Shown here: in pieces, positions 8,381-16,526 of the stretch
How the letters are laid out: each line of letters opens with the position of its first letter
Position numbering within the stretch: the first letter of the stretch is position 1
Assembly (NCBI RefSeq): GCF_014647895.1
Contig: NZ_BMQB01000001.1
Location: 744,001 to 808,000 of the forward strand
Origin: Pilimelia anulata
GTDB taxonomy: Bacteria > Actinomycetota > Actinomycetes > Mycobacteriales > Micromonosporaceae
DNA length: 64,000 nt
Reading direction: 5' to 3'
Notes under the pieces: generated by a model
Seen by the model: only the letters and a program-made list of their open reading frames with translations
The model's database searches: none
What the model was told of the DNA's origin: nothing
Translations under genes and position numbers: made by a program

Positions 8381-8911
8381 GTGTTGGACAAGAAGGAGCT
8401 ATCCGGCGCGGATTTCGCGGCGAGGTTGCGGAGTATCAACCGGTCGCGGTGGCGTATGGAGTTTCAGCGCGAGTACGTCAGCGACACGACGATGCCGAGT
8501 GCAGGAAGTGGCTCGATGCCGGCGTAAATGGACTGGGAGTATCACCGTGATTGGATGGAGTACATGTCCAGCCTGCGTGCCGCCGGCAAGGACGTGAAGC
8601 GCATCAAGGTGGTGGATGAACCGCTCAATGACTACTGGCGCTTCACCCACGAGCAGACGGGGAGGTCGAACGAGGCGGGGGACACCACTCGATGGACCAA
8701 CCGCAGAAACCTGGCCGATTGCCTGCTGCCGCCGACGGACTTCAACATCCTCGATGAAGCCGAGCTGATGCTCCTGCACTTCGACGGTGCGCTGAACCCG
8801 GCCGGATACTCCTTGGTCTCGGAACCTCGAGTGGTCGAGGCCGTCACGAAAGCCTTTCGTCGAGCCCGGGACGTTGCTGTGCCGCACGATGTCTATCGGC
8901 CTGCATCCTGA
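8381..8911 (+). pseudogene. DUF6879-family gene broken by two compensating frameshifts
   Basis: The frame from GTG 8381 reads LDKKELSGADFAARL through EFQREYVSDTT and then hits TAA at 8525. It resumes in the same frame at ATG 8528 with MDWEYHRDWMEYMS and runs to 8911, with the family markers KRIKVVDEPLNDYWRF and LLPPTDFNILDE. Between them the family-like stretch DAECRKWLDAGVN is in another frame (about 8491-8527). One lost base near 8490 and one extra A near 8527 explain this. The intact paralogue at 52260-52778 has RWKAGD at the same place. A shortened protein from ATG 8528 remains possible. DUF6879 has no known function; it often neighbours XRE/DUF5753 regulators. Confidence 0.7.
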
Positions 8912-9654
8912 GGTGGCCGTACGACACCGGCCCTCCGAGCTGGAGGTCTGCGAGGGCGGTGGCGATCAGGTGGCGAGCTTCGGTGCCGTAGACGGACCGG
9001 TTCTGGAGGGCAGCGAAGATGCCGGCGTAGAGCGGGATCTCACTCGGGCGGGTCAGTCGGAGGCCGGCGGTCGGGGTTTCGAGCGTGACCATGGCGTCGT
9101 CCCGGATCCAGAAGCCCACATTGGAATAGCGCGACGTCTCGCCTCGCAGCGGGATCACGCCGACGCTGATGTGCGGCAGCCGCATGGCCACGGTGGCGTC
9201 GTCGTCGTTCGGCGCCTGATGGAAGGTGCGCCACCATTTCAGCACGGCGCGCATGTACCCCTCGACCTGGAACATGCCCGGAATGACGTTGATCTCGTGA
9301 ACGCGGAAGACACTGGTCCGCTCGTACCGGGCGGCGGTACCGGCGTGGTAGACGCCCTTCATACCGCGCCGTACCAAGCCCTTGTACTCCCGGTACATCT
9401 TGTCCACTGCGTGCAGAGTGGCCACCAGGTCGTCCGGGTGCGCTGCCGCTCCGCAGGCGGCACACCACCCTCGAAGCTGGCGCTCCGAGGGTGCGACCCC
9501 TGCCGTTCTCGATCCGGCTGATCGAGGTGAAGTGGATGCCCGTCGCAGCCGAGAGCGCCCGGCCCGTCAGCCCCGCCGACTTGCGTAGACGGCGGAGTCG
9601 GGCGCCCAACTGCTTGCGTTGGTCATCGAGGAACGATAGCGGTTCGGTACTCAT
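8844..9654 (-). pseudogene. XRE/DUF5753 regulator with a one-base frameshift
   Basis: ATG 9654 opens an XRE helix-turn-helix domain (LGARLRRLRKSAGLTGRALS, then HFTSISRIENGR). The frame is lost at the C4 run 9497-9500 (G4 on the coding strand). One G fewer restores RVAPSERQLRGWC and continues into the DUF5753 domain (VFRVHEINVIPGMFQVEGYM, WIRDDAMVTLETP) down to 8844. The full-length protein would have about 270 residues. Such regulators resemble WhiJ-type proteins of streptomycetes. The ATG lies inside the 3' end of the upstream DUF6879 remnant, as in the paralogous locus at 51560. The 3' end overlaps the convergent DUF6879 gene. Confidence 0.75.
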
Positions 9655-9955
9655 TGTGGGGGGTGCTCAGTGGCCACGCGGCCCCGAACGATCCGCGGCA
9701 CATTTCCACCAGGGAGGACTCGTCGCTGTGGACGTAGCGTTCCACCGCGCCGCGCGGGTCGAAGAACAGGAGGATGACCGCTCGGCCGTCCAGGACGTAG
9801 AAGTCGGTGATCGGGACCGGCACCGCCACCAGCGCCGATCGCTCCGCCCACCGGTGATCCTCGCCAGCGACGATGATCGGTTCTCGTGCGGGAGGCGCAT
9901 GAAATCGTCGTGGCTGATCGTGCGCAACGGCTACCGCCTTCCCTGCTGCGCTACG
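9623..9955 (-). pseudogene. 5'-truncated, frameshifted DUF6879 remnant
   Basis: The reverse strand encodes the C-terminal half of a DUF6879 protein: IIVAGEDHRWAERSALV, VPITDFYVLDGRAVILLFFD and STPHNEYR before TGA at 9623. An upstream piece (LRTISHDDFMRLPHEN) is in a different frame and is preceded by an in-frame TAG. The first half of the family is missing; the remnant abuts the end of the M43 protease gene at 9951. It matches the C-terminus of the broken DUF6879 gene at 51059 and occupies the same place before an XRE gene. Confidence 0.65.
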
Positions 9956-10871
9956 TCGTGACGAAAGACGAGCGCGGCCCGGCGAGGCACGCGTCCATTC
10001 GCTCCACCTGCCCCTTGGTGAACATGAACATGCCGGCGTCGTCGGTGTAGTCCATGTAGTTCATGAACATGTCCCCCTCCGGCGCGTTGTTGCAGGAGAG
10101 CTGCGGCCACGCCGGCCGCCCGGTGTTCGGCCCGCCCTGGTTCGGCGTGTCCGCCACGAAGTCGCTGCCGCTGCAACCCTCGCCGTCGTCGCCCCAGATG
10201 TGCCGCAGGTTCAGCCAGTGCCCGACCTCGTGCGTCGCCGTCCGCCCCAGGTCGAACGGCGCCCGGGCCGTTCCGCCGGTTCCGGTGGCCGAGTGCAGGA
10301 GGACCACGCCGTCGGTCTCCGGCGGCCCGCCGGGGAACTGCGCGTAGCCGAGCAGTCCGCCGCCGAGCTGGCAGACCCACACGTTGAGGTACCGGTCCGC
10401 CGGCCAGCCGGGCGCGCCGCCCGTCCGGGTGGACTTCACGGTGTCGTTGGCGCCGAACGCGCGGACGCTGGTCCGGGTGCGGGTGATGCCGCTGGTCGGC
10501 GACCCGCTGGGGTCGGCGGTGGCGAGCGCGAACTCGATCCGGCCGTCGCCGACCCGGTCCCGCCACACGTCGGGGACGCCGCCGAGGTCGGCGTTGCGGG
10601 AGCGGAAGTCGGCGTTGAGGACGTCGAGCTGCCGGTGTACCTGGGCGTCGTCGATGTTCTGCGCCTCGGCGTTCCAGACCACGTGGACGACCACCGGGAT
10701 CGTCACGACCTCGCGCGGGCGGCCGCGGGCCCAGCCCTTGCGGCTGAAGGTGAAGCTCTCGATGTCCGCGCGGGTCTGCGCGTACACCGGGTCCGCGTCG
10801 AGCAGCCGCCGGTGGACGGCCATCGTCGCGCACCAGCCACCCGGTGGGGGCTCCTCGTCGGTGGGGGTCAT
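9951..10871 (-). CDS. M43 (pappalysin-like) zinc metalloprotease
   Basis: From ATG 10871 (GGGAG 5 nt upstream) the protein has 306 residues. HEVGHWLNLRHIWGD near residue 213 is the HExxHxxxxxH zinc site of metzincins, and FMNYMDYTDD downstream provides the Met-turn, both as in M43 cytophagalysins/pappalysins. DTPNQGG and conserved cysteines (CSGSD, SCNN) also fit. No signal peptide is visible from this start although relatives are usually secreted. An upstream in-frame extension to 11018 is not signal-like, so export is unresolved. It probably degrades proteins or processes peptides; the substrate is unknown. Confidence 0.85.
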   Translation of the reverse strand: MTPTDEEPPPGGWCATMAVHRRLLDADPVYAQTRADIESFTFSRKGWARGRPREVVTIPVVVHVVWNAEAQNIDDAQVHRQLDVLNADFRSRNADLGGVPDVWRDRVGDGRIEFALATADPSGSPTSGITRTRTSVRAFGANDTVKSTRTGGAPGWPADRYLNVWVCQLGGGLLGYAQFPGGPPETDGVVLLHSATGTGGTARAPFDLGRTATHEVGHWLNLRHIWGDDGEGCSGSDFVADTPNQGGPNTGRPAWPQLSCNNAPEGDMFMNYMDYTDDAGMFMFTKGQVERMDACLAGPRSSFVTT

Positions 10872-10919
10872 GGGTCTCCCTTCGGCGTTCCGCGCGCGGT
10901 CGGCCGCCGGGGGAGTGGT

Positions 10920-10946
10920 GTGGGCCGACCGAGGGGGTCGGCCCAC
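10920..10946. promoter_or_regulatory. 11-bp stem hairpin upstream of the M43 protease
   Basis: GTGGGCCGACC (10920-10930) pairs perfectly with GGTCGGCCCAC (10936-10946) around a 5-nt loop. It lies 49 bp upstream of the protease start, in the 288-bp gap to the divergent hydrolase. It could be a 5'UTR structure or an operator. Nothing else clear was found in this gap. Confidence 0.35.
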
Positions 10947-11159
10947 GGACCACCGGTCGCGAGGATTCGCGAAACTCCCACCCAGCACCCGTCTCCCCGC
11001 CGGCAGGGCGAGCCCCACCGTTGACGCCCATAGTGAGGGAACGGCCCCGTTGAGTCACGGGCAGTGTCGGGTGCCCGACGGATCGGTTCCCTTTTCGTAC
11101 CGTGACTGGAATGATGCGAAGATTTGCCGGTCTACTCATCCGCGATCAAGGAGAGCCGC

Positions 11160-11912
11160 ATGGCCATCGGTCACGTCCGCGTCGGTACCGGTCCGCGCCG
11201 CGTCATCGCCCTCAACGGCTGGTTCGGCGCCGCGCACAACTGGGGCGGGCTGACCGACCTCATCGACCCCGACCGGTTCAGCTACGCCTTCCTCGACTAC
11301 CGCGGGTACGGCAGCCGGCGCGCCGAGACCGGCGAGTACACCCTCGCCGAGATCGCCGGCGACACTCTCGCGCTCGCCGACGAGCTGGGCTGGGAACGGT
11401 TCGCGCTGGTCGGGCACTCGATGGGCGGCGCGGCGATCCAGCGGGTGTACGCCGACGCCCCGGACCGGGTCGAGCGCCTCGCCGGCATCAGCCCGGTGTC
11501 GGCGGCCGGGTTCCCGTTCGACGCCGACGGGTGGGCACTGTTCGACGGCGCCGCCGCGGACCCGGCCAAGCGCCGGCAGATCATCGACTTCACCACCGGC
11601 AGCCGGCTGACCGGCCGGTGGCTGGACGCGATGGCGGCGTTCTCGACCTCGACCAGCGACCCGAAGGCGTTCGGCGCGTACCTGGCCGCCTGGGCGCACG
11701 CCGACTTCGCCGCGGAGGTCCGCGGGGCCGCCGTACCGGCGCTGGCGATCGCCGGCGAGCACGACCCGGCGCTGGGCCCGGCGTGGGTGGCGTCGACCTG
11801 GTGCGCGGACTACCCGAACGCCGAGTCCGCCGTGCTCACCGACGCCGGCCACTACGGCATGTTCGAGGCGCCCGTACGGCTGGCCACGCTGCTCGAGCGC
11901 TTCCTCGACTGA
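11160..11912 (+). CDS. alpha/beta-fold hydrolase
   Basis: The protein has 250 residues. An AAGGAG is placed 7 nt before ATG 11160, which makes this start better than the upstream 11124. The nucleophile elbow is GHSMGG (about residue 86); the acid is probably the Asp of GEHDPAL and the base the His of AGHYGMFE. ALNGWFGAAHNWG near the N-terminus forms the oxyanion region, as in small esterases and haloperoxidase-like enzymes. There is no signal peptide, so it acts in the cytoplasm. The substrate is unknown. The downstream FAD monooxygenase on the same strand is 188 bp away, so co-transcription is possible but not shown. Confidence 0.85.
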   Translation: MAIGHVRVGTGPRRVIALNGWFGAAHNWGGLTDLIDPDRFSYAFLDYRGYGSRRAETGEYTLAEIAGDTLALADELGWERFALVGHSMGGAAIQRVYADAPDRVERLAGISPVSAAGFPFDADGWALFDGAAADPAKRRQIIDFTTGSRLTGRWLDAMAAFSTSTSDPKAFGAYLAAWAHADFAAEVRGAAVPALAIAGEHDPALGPAWVASTWCADYPNAESAVLTDAGHYGMFEAPVRLATLLERFLD

Positions 11913-12100
11913 CGGCGGCCCCGGCGCGTGCGCCGGCCGGCGGTGCGAGGAGGTCGTGGCACGGGCGCCGCATGTCGGCCAGCAAGCCGGCGACCCCCGG
12001 CAGCGGTCCGGGAGCCGCCGTCCCGCCTCATTCGCTACCGCCGGCGAGTGCAGCATGTCGCCCGGCACCACTATGGTCGGTGGCGCGGAACGGGGGACAC

Positions 12101-13309
12101 ATGACGGGGCACGTGCTCATCCAGGGTGGCGGGATCGCGGGGCCGGCGCTGGCGCACTGGCTGGTCCGCGCCGGCTTCACCGCCACCGTCGTCGAGGTCG
12201 CCCCGGCCCCGCGCCGCGGCGGCCACGCCGTCGACCTGCGCGGCGTGTGCCGCGAGGTGGTCCGGCGGATGGGCCTGCTGGACGCCGTCCTGGCCGCCCG
12301 CGCGCCCGAGCGCGGGTTCGCCTTCGTCGACGCCGGCGGCCGGCACCTGGTCGAGATGACCGTGGACGACTTCGGCGGCAAGGGCATCGTGTCGGACATC
12401 GAGATCCTGCGCGGGGACCTCGCCGACCTGCTGTACGCCGACACCCGCGACCGGGTGGCGTACCGGTTCGGCGACACCATCGCCGCGCTGCGCGACGACG
12501 GCGACGGGGTGCGGGCGACGCTGGCCGGCGGCGACGAGCTGCGGGCGGACCTCGTGGTCGGCGCCGACGGCGTCGGCTCGCCGCTGCGCGAGCTGGCGTT
12601 CGGCGCCGGCGGTGGGCATCTGCGGCCGCTCGGCGCGCACCTGGCGTACTTCACCGCGCCCTTCCCGGTCGAGGCGGCCGGCTGGATGCTCCAGTACTCC
12701 ACCGGCGACGGCCGCGGCGTCGGCATCCGCGCGGGGCGGCCGGGGACGACCAACGCGATGTTCGCGTACCGGACGCCGGACGGCCACCGCGCCCCGGCCG
12801 ACCCGGCGGCGCAGCGGCGGGAGCTGGCGGAGCGGTTCGCCGGGGTCGGCTGGCTGGCGCCCCGGCTGCTGGCGGCCGCGGGGTCCGCCGACGACCTGGT
12901 GGTCGCGCCGGTCGGACAGGTGCGGCTGCCGCGGTGGAGCAGCGGGCGGGCGGTGCTGCTGGGCGACGCCGGGTACTGCCCGTCGCCGATCACCGGCCTG
13001 GGGACCGCGCTGGCCCTCGTCGGCGCGTACGTGCTGGCCGGCGAGCTGCTGCTCGCCCGCGGGGACCACGCGGCGGCGGTGGCGGCGTACGAGCGGCGGC
13101 TGCGCCCGTACGTGGCGCAGTGCCAGGAGCTGCCACCCGGCGCGCTGCGCACCTTCCTGCCGGCGACGAGGCTGGCGCTGGCGGCGCGGGACACGTCCAT
13201 GCGGCTCATGCTGCACTGGCCGCTGCGGCTGCTGATGGAGCGGTTCCTGTCCCGCAGCGACGCGATCGCGCTGCCGGACTACCCGTTCGCGCCCGCTCCG
13301 CCGGCGTGA
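12101..13309 (+). CDS. FAD-dependent monooxygenase (aromatic hydroxylase / TetX type)
   Basis: The protein has 402 residues from ATG 12101 with GGGGGA just upstream. The N-terminal GGGIAGPALAHWLVRAGF is the FAD-binding GxGxxG loop. LVVGADGVGSPLR (about 160) is the DG motif binding FAD and NADPH, and LLGDAGYCPSPITGLGTALAL (first part LLGDAGYCPSP, about 288) is the GD motif contacting the ribityl chain. These three motifs in order define group A flavoprotein monooxygenases, which hydroxylate phenols, polyketides or antibiotics such as tetracycline. A cluster of specialised-metabolism genes is not present around it, so the substrate is open. Confidence 0.88.
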   Translation: MTGHVLIQGGGIAGPALAHWLVRAGFTATVVEVAPAPRRGGHAVDLRGVCREVVRRMGLLDAVLAARAPERGFAFVDAGGRHLVEMTVDDFGGKGIVSDIEILRGDLADLLYADTRDRVAYRFGDTIAALRDDGDGVRATLAGGDELRADLVVGADGVGSPLRELAFGAGGGHLRPLGAHLAYFTAPFPVEAAGWMLQYSTGDGRGVGIRAGRPGTTNAMFAYRTPDGHRAPADPAAQRRELAERFAGVGWLAPRLLAAAGSADDLVVAPVGQVRLPRWSSGRAVLLGDAGYCPSPITGLGTALALVGAYVLAGELLLARGDHAAAVAAYERRLRPYVAQCQELPPGALRTFLPATRLALAARDTSMRLMLHWPLRLLMERFLSRSDAIALPDYPFAPAPPA

Positions 13310-13478
13310 ATCCGGGGCGTCAAACGTGGAAAGTTCTCGATGTCGCCGGGCCCCGCGGGCGGCGCCGGTTCCTTATCATCGCCTGACCGGCCGCCGGGCG
13401 GGACCGGGCCGCCCGCGGGGCGCCGGGCGCCGCCGGGCGCACCCACCCCCGCCGGTCCCGACCGATTCGGAGTACCGC

Positions 13479-14402
13479 ATGGCGAACCCCGGGAACCGGC
13501 TGCGCCGCCTCGCCGCAGCCTGCGCCGCCGTCGTCGTGGCGCTCGCCGCGCCCACCCCGGCCGCCGCCGCCCCGCAACCCGTCTCGCCGCAACCCGCCGA
13601 GCGCGGCCGGTCGGCGATCTACGGCGGCGGGCCGTTCTACAGCGACGGCCAGGCCGTGATGGACACGCTGCGGTCCTCCGGCTTCACCACGGTGATCCTG
13701 TGGGCGATCCACGTCCACGACAACGGCGACCTCTACTACAACGACCACCGCATCGTCGCCGACGGCAGGTACATCGGCGACGCCGGCTGGCCGAACCGGC
13801 TCCGGACGCTCAAGCAGGCCCCGACCTCGGTCGACCGGATCGAGGTGTCGGTCGGCTCCGCCGGCCCGAACGACTGGGCGGTGATCCGCAAGCTCATCGC
13901 CGCCGGGGGCACGGGCGAGAAGAGCATCCTGTACCGCAACTTCGCCGCGCTGAAGTCGGCCACCGGCGCGGACGCGCTCAACAACGACGACGAGGCCGAG
14001 TACCACCTCGACTCGACCGTCGCGTTCGCCCGGATGGGCGAGAAGCTGGGGTACCGGTTCACCTTCGTGCCGTACACGAACCGGGGCTTCTGGCGCAGCC
14101 TCAAGTCGAACCTGGGCGGCCTGGTCGACCGGGTGTACCTGCAGAACTACGCCGGCGGGCAGGGCAACGACCCCGCCGCGTGGGGCCGCGACCTGGGCCT
14201 GCCCGTCGACCCGGGCCTGTGGAGTCGGCACGGCAGCGGGTGCCGCGAGGGCGACAGCCCGGACCGCGTGCGCAGCAGGATGAAGTCCTGGCAGCAGTCG
14301 GCCGGCATCGTCGGCGGGTTCATGTGGCTGTACGACGACATGAAGGCGTGCGCCCGGGAGGGCTCGCCGGCCGCCTACGCCGAGGCCATCAACGGGATCT
14401 GA
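13479..14402 (+). CDS. secreted GH18-like glycosidase/TIM-barrel protein
   Basis: The protein has 307 residues with a clear signal peptide: a basic start (NRLRRLAA), a hydrophobic core, and cleavage near AAAAPQ. The mature part follows a secreted actinomycete family related to chitinase-like TIM barrels: YGGGPFYSDGQAVMDTLRSS, TTVILWAIHVHDNGDLYYND, YLQNYAGGQGNDP and GFMWLYDDMKAC. The family 18 catalytic motif DxxDxDxE is only partly recognisable (LNNDDEAEYHLD), so enzymatic activity is uncertain. It has no carbohydrate-binding module. It could be an extracellular glycosidase or binding protein. Confidence 0.7.
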   Translation: MANPGNRLRRLAAACAAVVVALAAPTPAAAAPQPVSPQPAERGRSAIYGGGPFYSDGQAVMDTLRSSGFTTVILWAIHVHDNGDLYYNDHRIVADGRYIGDAGWPNRLRTLKQAPTSVDRIEVSVGSAGPNDWAVIRKLIAAGGTGEKSILYRNFAALKSATGADALNNDDEAEYHLDSTVAFARMGEKLGYRFTFVPYTNRGFWRSLKSNLGGLVDRVYLQNYAGGQGNDPAAWGRDLGLPVDPGLWSRHGSGCREGDSPDRVRSRMKSWQQSAGIVGGFMWLYDDMKACAREGSPAAYAEAINGI

Positions 14403-14475
14403 TCCGCGCCGACGCCATCCGCCCGGCCGCCGCGTTATCCCCAGTGGAGCGGCGAACCGGCGGAGGGGGAGCGGC

Positions 14476-16347
14476 ATGGCGGAGCGGCGCACCGGCGGAC
14501 CGGCCGGATCGGACAGTCCGACCACGGACGTCGGCGGGCCGTGGTACCCGGTCCGGCCGCCGCGCGGCGGCGAACCGCTCGCCCGCGCCACCGACGTCGC
14601 CCCGATCGTCGCCGCGCTCACCGGCCCCGGCCCGGACCGGCACGTGGCGCTGTGCGGGCCGGGCGGCGTCGGCAAGACCGTCCTCGCCCGGGCCGCCGCC
14701 GACCGGGCCGTCCGCGCCGGCCACTTCCCCGGCGGCGCGATCATGGCGGACCTGCGCGGGGACAGCCCCACCGACCCGGTCACCCCGGCCGCGCTGCTGC
14801 GCGGCCTGCTGGCGGCCGCCGGCGCGCCGGACCGGCCGATCCCCGGCCACCCCGCCGGGGAGTACGACCGGCTGCACCGGCTGCTCGCCGACCGGCCGGC
14901 GACGCTGCTGCTGTTCGACAACGCGCTGGACTGGACGCAGATCAGCGCGCTGGCGCCCGGGCCGGACACGCCGCACCGCGTCCTGGTGACCGCGCGGGAC
15001 AAGCTGACCCCGCCCGGCTTCGCCACCCGCCGGCTCGGCCCGCTGCCGCCGGCCGCCGCCGCGGACCTGCTGCGCGGCCTGCTCGCCGCCGGCGACCCCC
15101 GCCCGGCCGCCGAGCCCGCCGCGCTGCGGGCGCTCGCCGCGCGCTGCGCCGGCCTGCCGCTGGCGATCGCGCTGGTCGCCCGGACGCTGCGGCAGCACCC
15201 CGAACCGCGGATCGCCGACCTGCCCCGGCCCGCCGCCGACCCCGTCGCCGCCGACCCGGTCGCCGCCGCCGTGCGGCTGGCGCTGGCCTGCCTGGACGAG
15301 CGCCGGCCGGGGTACGCCGGCCTGTTCCCGCTGCTCGCGCTGCACCCCGGCCGCACCTTCGGCGCGGCCGCGACCGCCGACCTGCTCGGCCCGACCGCCC
15401 CCGCCGACCTCGCCGCGGAGCTGTGCCGGGCCGGCCTGATCGAGCCGGACGGCGTGCGCTGGCACCTGCTCGACCCGGTCGCCCGGTACGCCCGCGAACT
15501 GCTCGACGGCGTCGACCCCGCCGTCCGGCGGGCGGCCCGGGACCGGCTGCACACCCGGTACGCCGACCGGGCCCGCGCCGAGGCCGCGCGCGCCGGCCAC
15601 CTCCTGCTGCGGCACACCCGCCCGCCCGGCTGGGCCGAGGCCGCGACGCCGGCCGGGCACGCGGCGGCGCTGCGCTGGTTCCGCCGCGCCCGCACCGCGC
15701 TGCTCGGCTGCGCCCGCCGGCTGCCCGCCGGCCCGGCCGCCCCCGACCCGGTCGAGTGGCCGCCGGCCAGCGCGGCCGTCCTGGTGGACCTCATCGAGTC
15801 GCTGGCCGGGTTCCTGCGGCACGACGGGCCGTGGGCGACGGCGGTGGAGCTGTACCGGCGGGCGGCCGACGCCGCGGCCGACCCGCTGGCCCGCGGTACC
15901 GCGCTGCACCACCGCGGCACCGTCCTGCGCCTCCAGGGCCAGCTCCCGGCCGCGTTCATCGCGCTGACCGCGGCCGAGCGGGCGTTCCGGTCGATGCCGC
16001 GCGGCCCGGTCCGCACCCGCGGCCTGGCCAATGTGCTGTACGAGCGCGGCCTGGCGTACCTGGACGCGGGCGACCACGCCCGGGCCGCGGCGGCGCTCGG
16101 GCGGGCGCTGCGGCGGTACCTGGCGGTCGGCGACGGCCCCGGTACCGCCCACGCGCACGCGGGCCTCGGCGCCGTCCGCAGCCGGGCCGAGCCGCCGGAC
16201 GTCTCGGCCGCGCGTGAACACCTGGCCGCTGCGCTGGCCGGATACACCGCCCTCGGCGACGCCTCGGGTGCGGCCGCGGCGCACAGCCAGCTCAGCGAGC
16301 TCCGGCGGGCCGGCCCCCGAAGCGCGACCCCAGCAGCCCTGGCGTAA
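14476..16347 (+). CDS. STAND NTPase with TPR domain (NB-ARC/AfsR-like without DNA-binding domain)
   Basis: The protein has 623 residues and a strong GGAGGGGGAG upstream of ATG 14476. A P-loop GPGGVGKT (about 61), a Walker B-like LLLFDNA (about 151) and a GLPLAIALVARTL motif (about 230) form an NB-ARC module. From about residue 450 onward, helical repeats (TALHHRGTVLRLQGQLPAAF, NVLYERGLAYLDAGDHARAA) are TPRs. The layout is that of AfsR/SARP-family regulators lacking the N-terminal DNA-binding domain. STAND proteins oligomerise on signal sensing and act as regulatory or defence switches. It lies just upstream of a polymorphic toxin locus, but a functional link is only speculative. Confidence 0.82.
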   Translation: MAERRTGGPAGSDSPTTDVGGPWYPVRPPRGGEPLARATDVAPIVAALTGPGPDRHVALCGPGGVGKTVLARAAADRAVRAGHFPGGAIMADLRGDSPTDPVTPAALLRGLLAAAGAPDRPIPGHPAGEYDRLHRLLADRPATLLLFDNALDWTQISALAPGPDTPHRVLVTARDKLTPPGFATRRLGPLPPAAAADLLRGLLAAGDPRPAAEPAALRALAARCAGLPLAIALVARTLRQHPEPRIADLPRPAADPVAADPVAAAVRLALACLDERRPGYAGLFPLLALHPGRTFGAAATADLLGPTAPADLAAELCRAGLIEPDGVRWHLLDPVARYARELLDGVDPAVRRAARDRLHTRYADRARAEAARAGHLLLRHTRPPGWAEAATPAGHAAALRWFRRARTALLGCARRLPAGPAAPDPVEWPPASAAVLVDLIESLAGFLRHDGPWATAVELYRRAADAAADPLARGTALHHRGTVLRLQGQLPAAFIALTAAERAFRSMPRGPVRTRGLANVLYERGLAYLDAGDHARAAAALGRALRRYLAVGDGPGTAHAHAGLGAVRSRAEPPDVSAAREHLAAALAGYTALGDASGAAAAHSQLSELRRAGPRSATPAALA

Positions 16348-16404
16348 GCATCCACGACCGCACGGACGCCGTGCCGAACCAGCCCGACAGCGAGGACATG
16401 TTCG

Positions 16405-16424
16405 ACTGTCGGGAGTCCGACAGT
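16405..16424. promoter_or_regulatory. inverted repeat in a cluster of CCGACAG motifs
   Basis: ACTGTCGG and CCGACAGT form a perfect 8-bp dyad with a 4-bp loop. Further CCGACAG/CTGTCCG copies lie at about 16384 and 16431. The group sits in the gap between the STAND gene and the LamG/RHS toxin locus, so it may be a terminator stem or an operator for the toxin operon. A possible AT-rich -10 (AATAAATAG, near 16464) follows. Confidence 0.35.
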
Positions 16425-16526
16425 GGCCATCTGTCCGAAACAGCCGTGTTCGGTCCGATAGGCAATAAATAGACCGCCTTGAGCGCACCTGGTCATTCCC
16501 CCTAGGGTCTCGCGTGACACCGATCA

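Noticed and set aside
13320..16520. Very long reverse-strand frame across 13-16.5 kb
   Set aside because: It spans two unrelated forward genes with RBS and clear domains, and shows only Arg/Ser/Ala-rich sequence.
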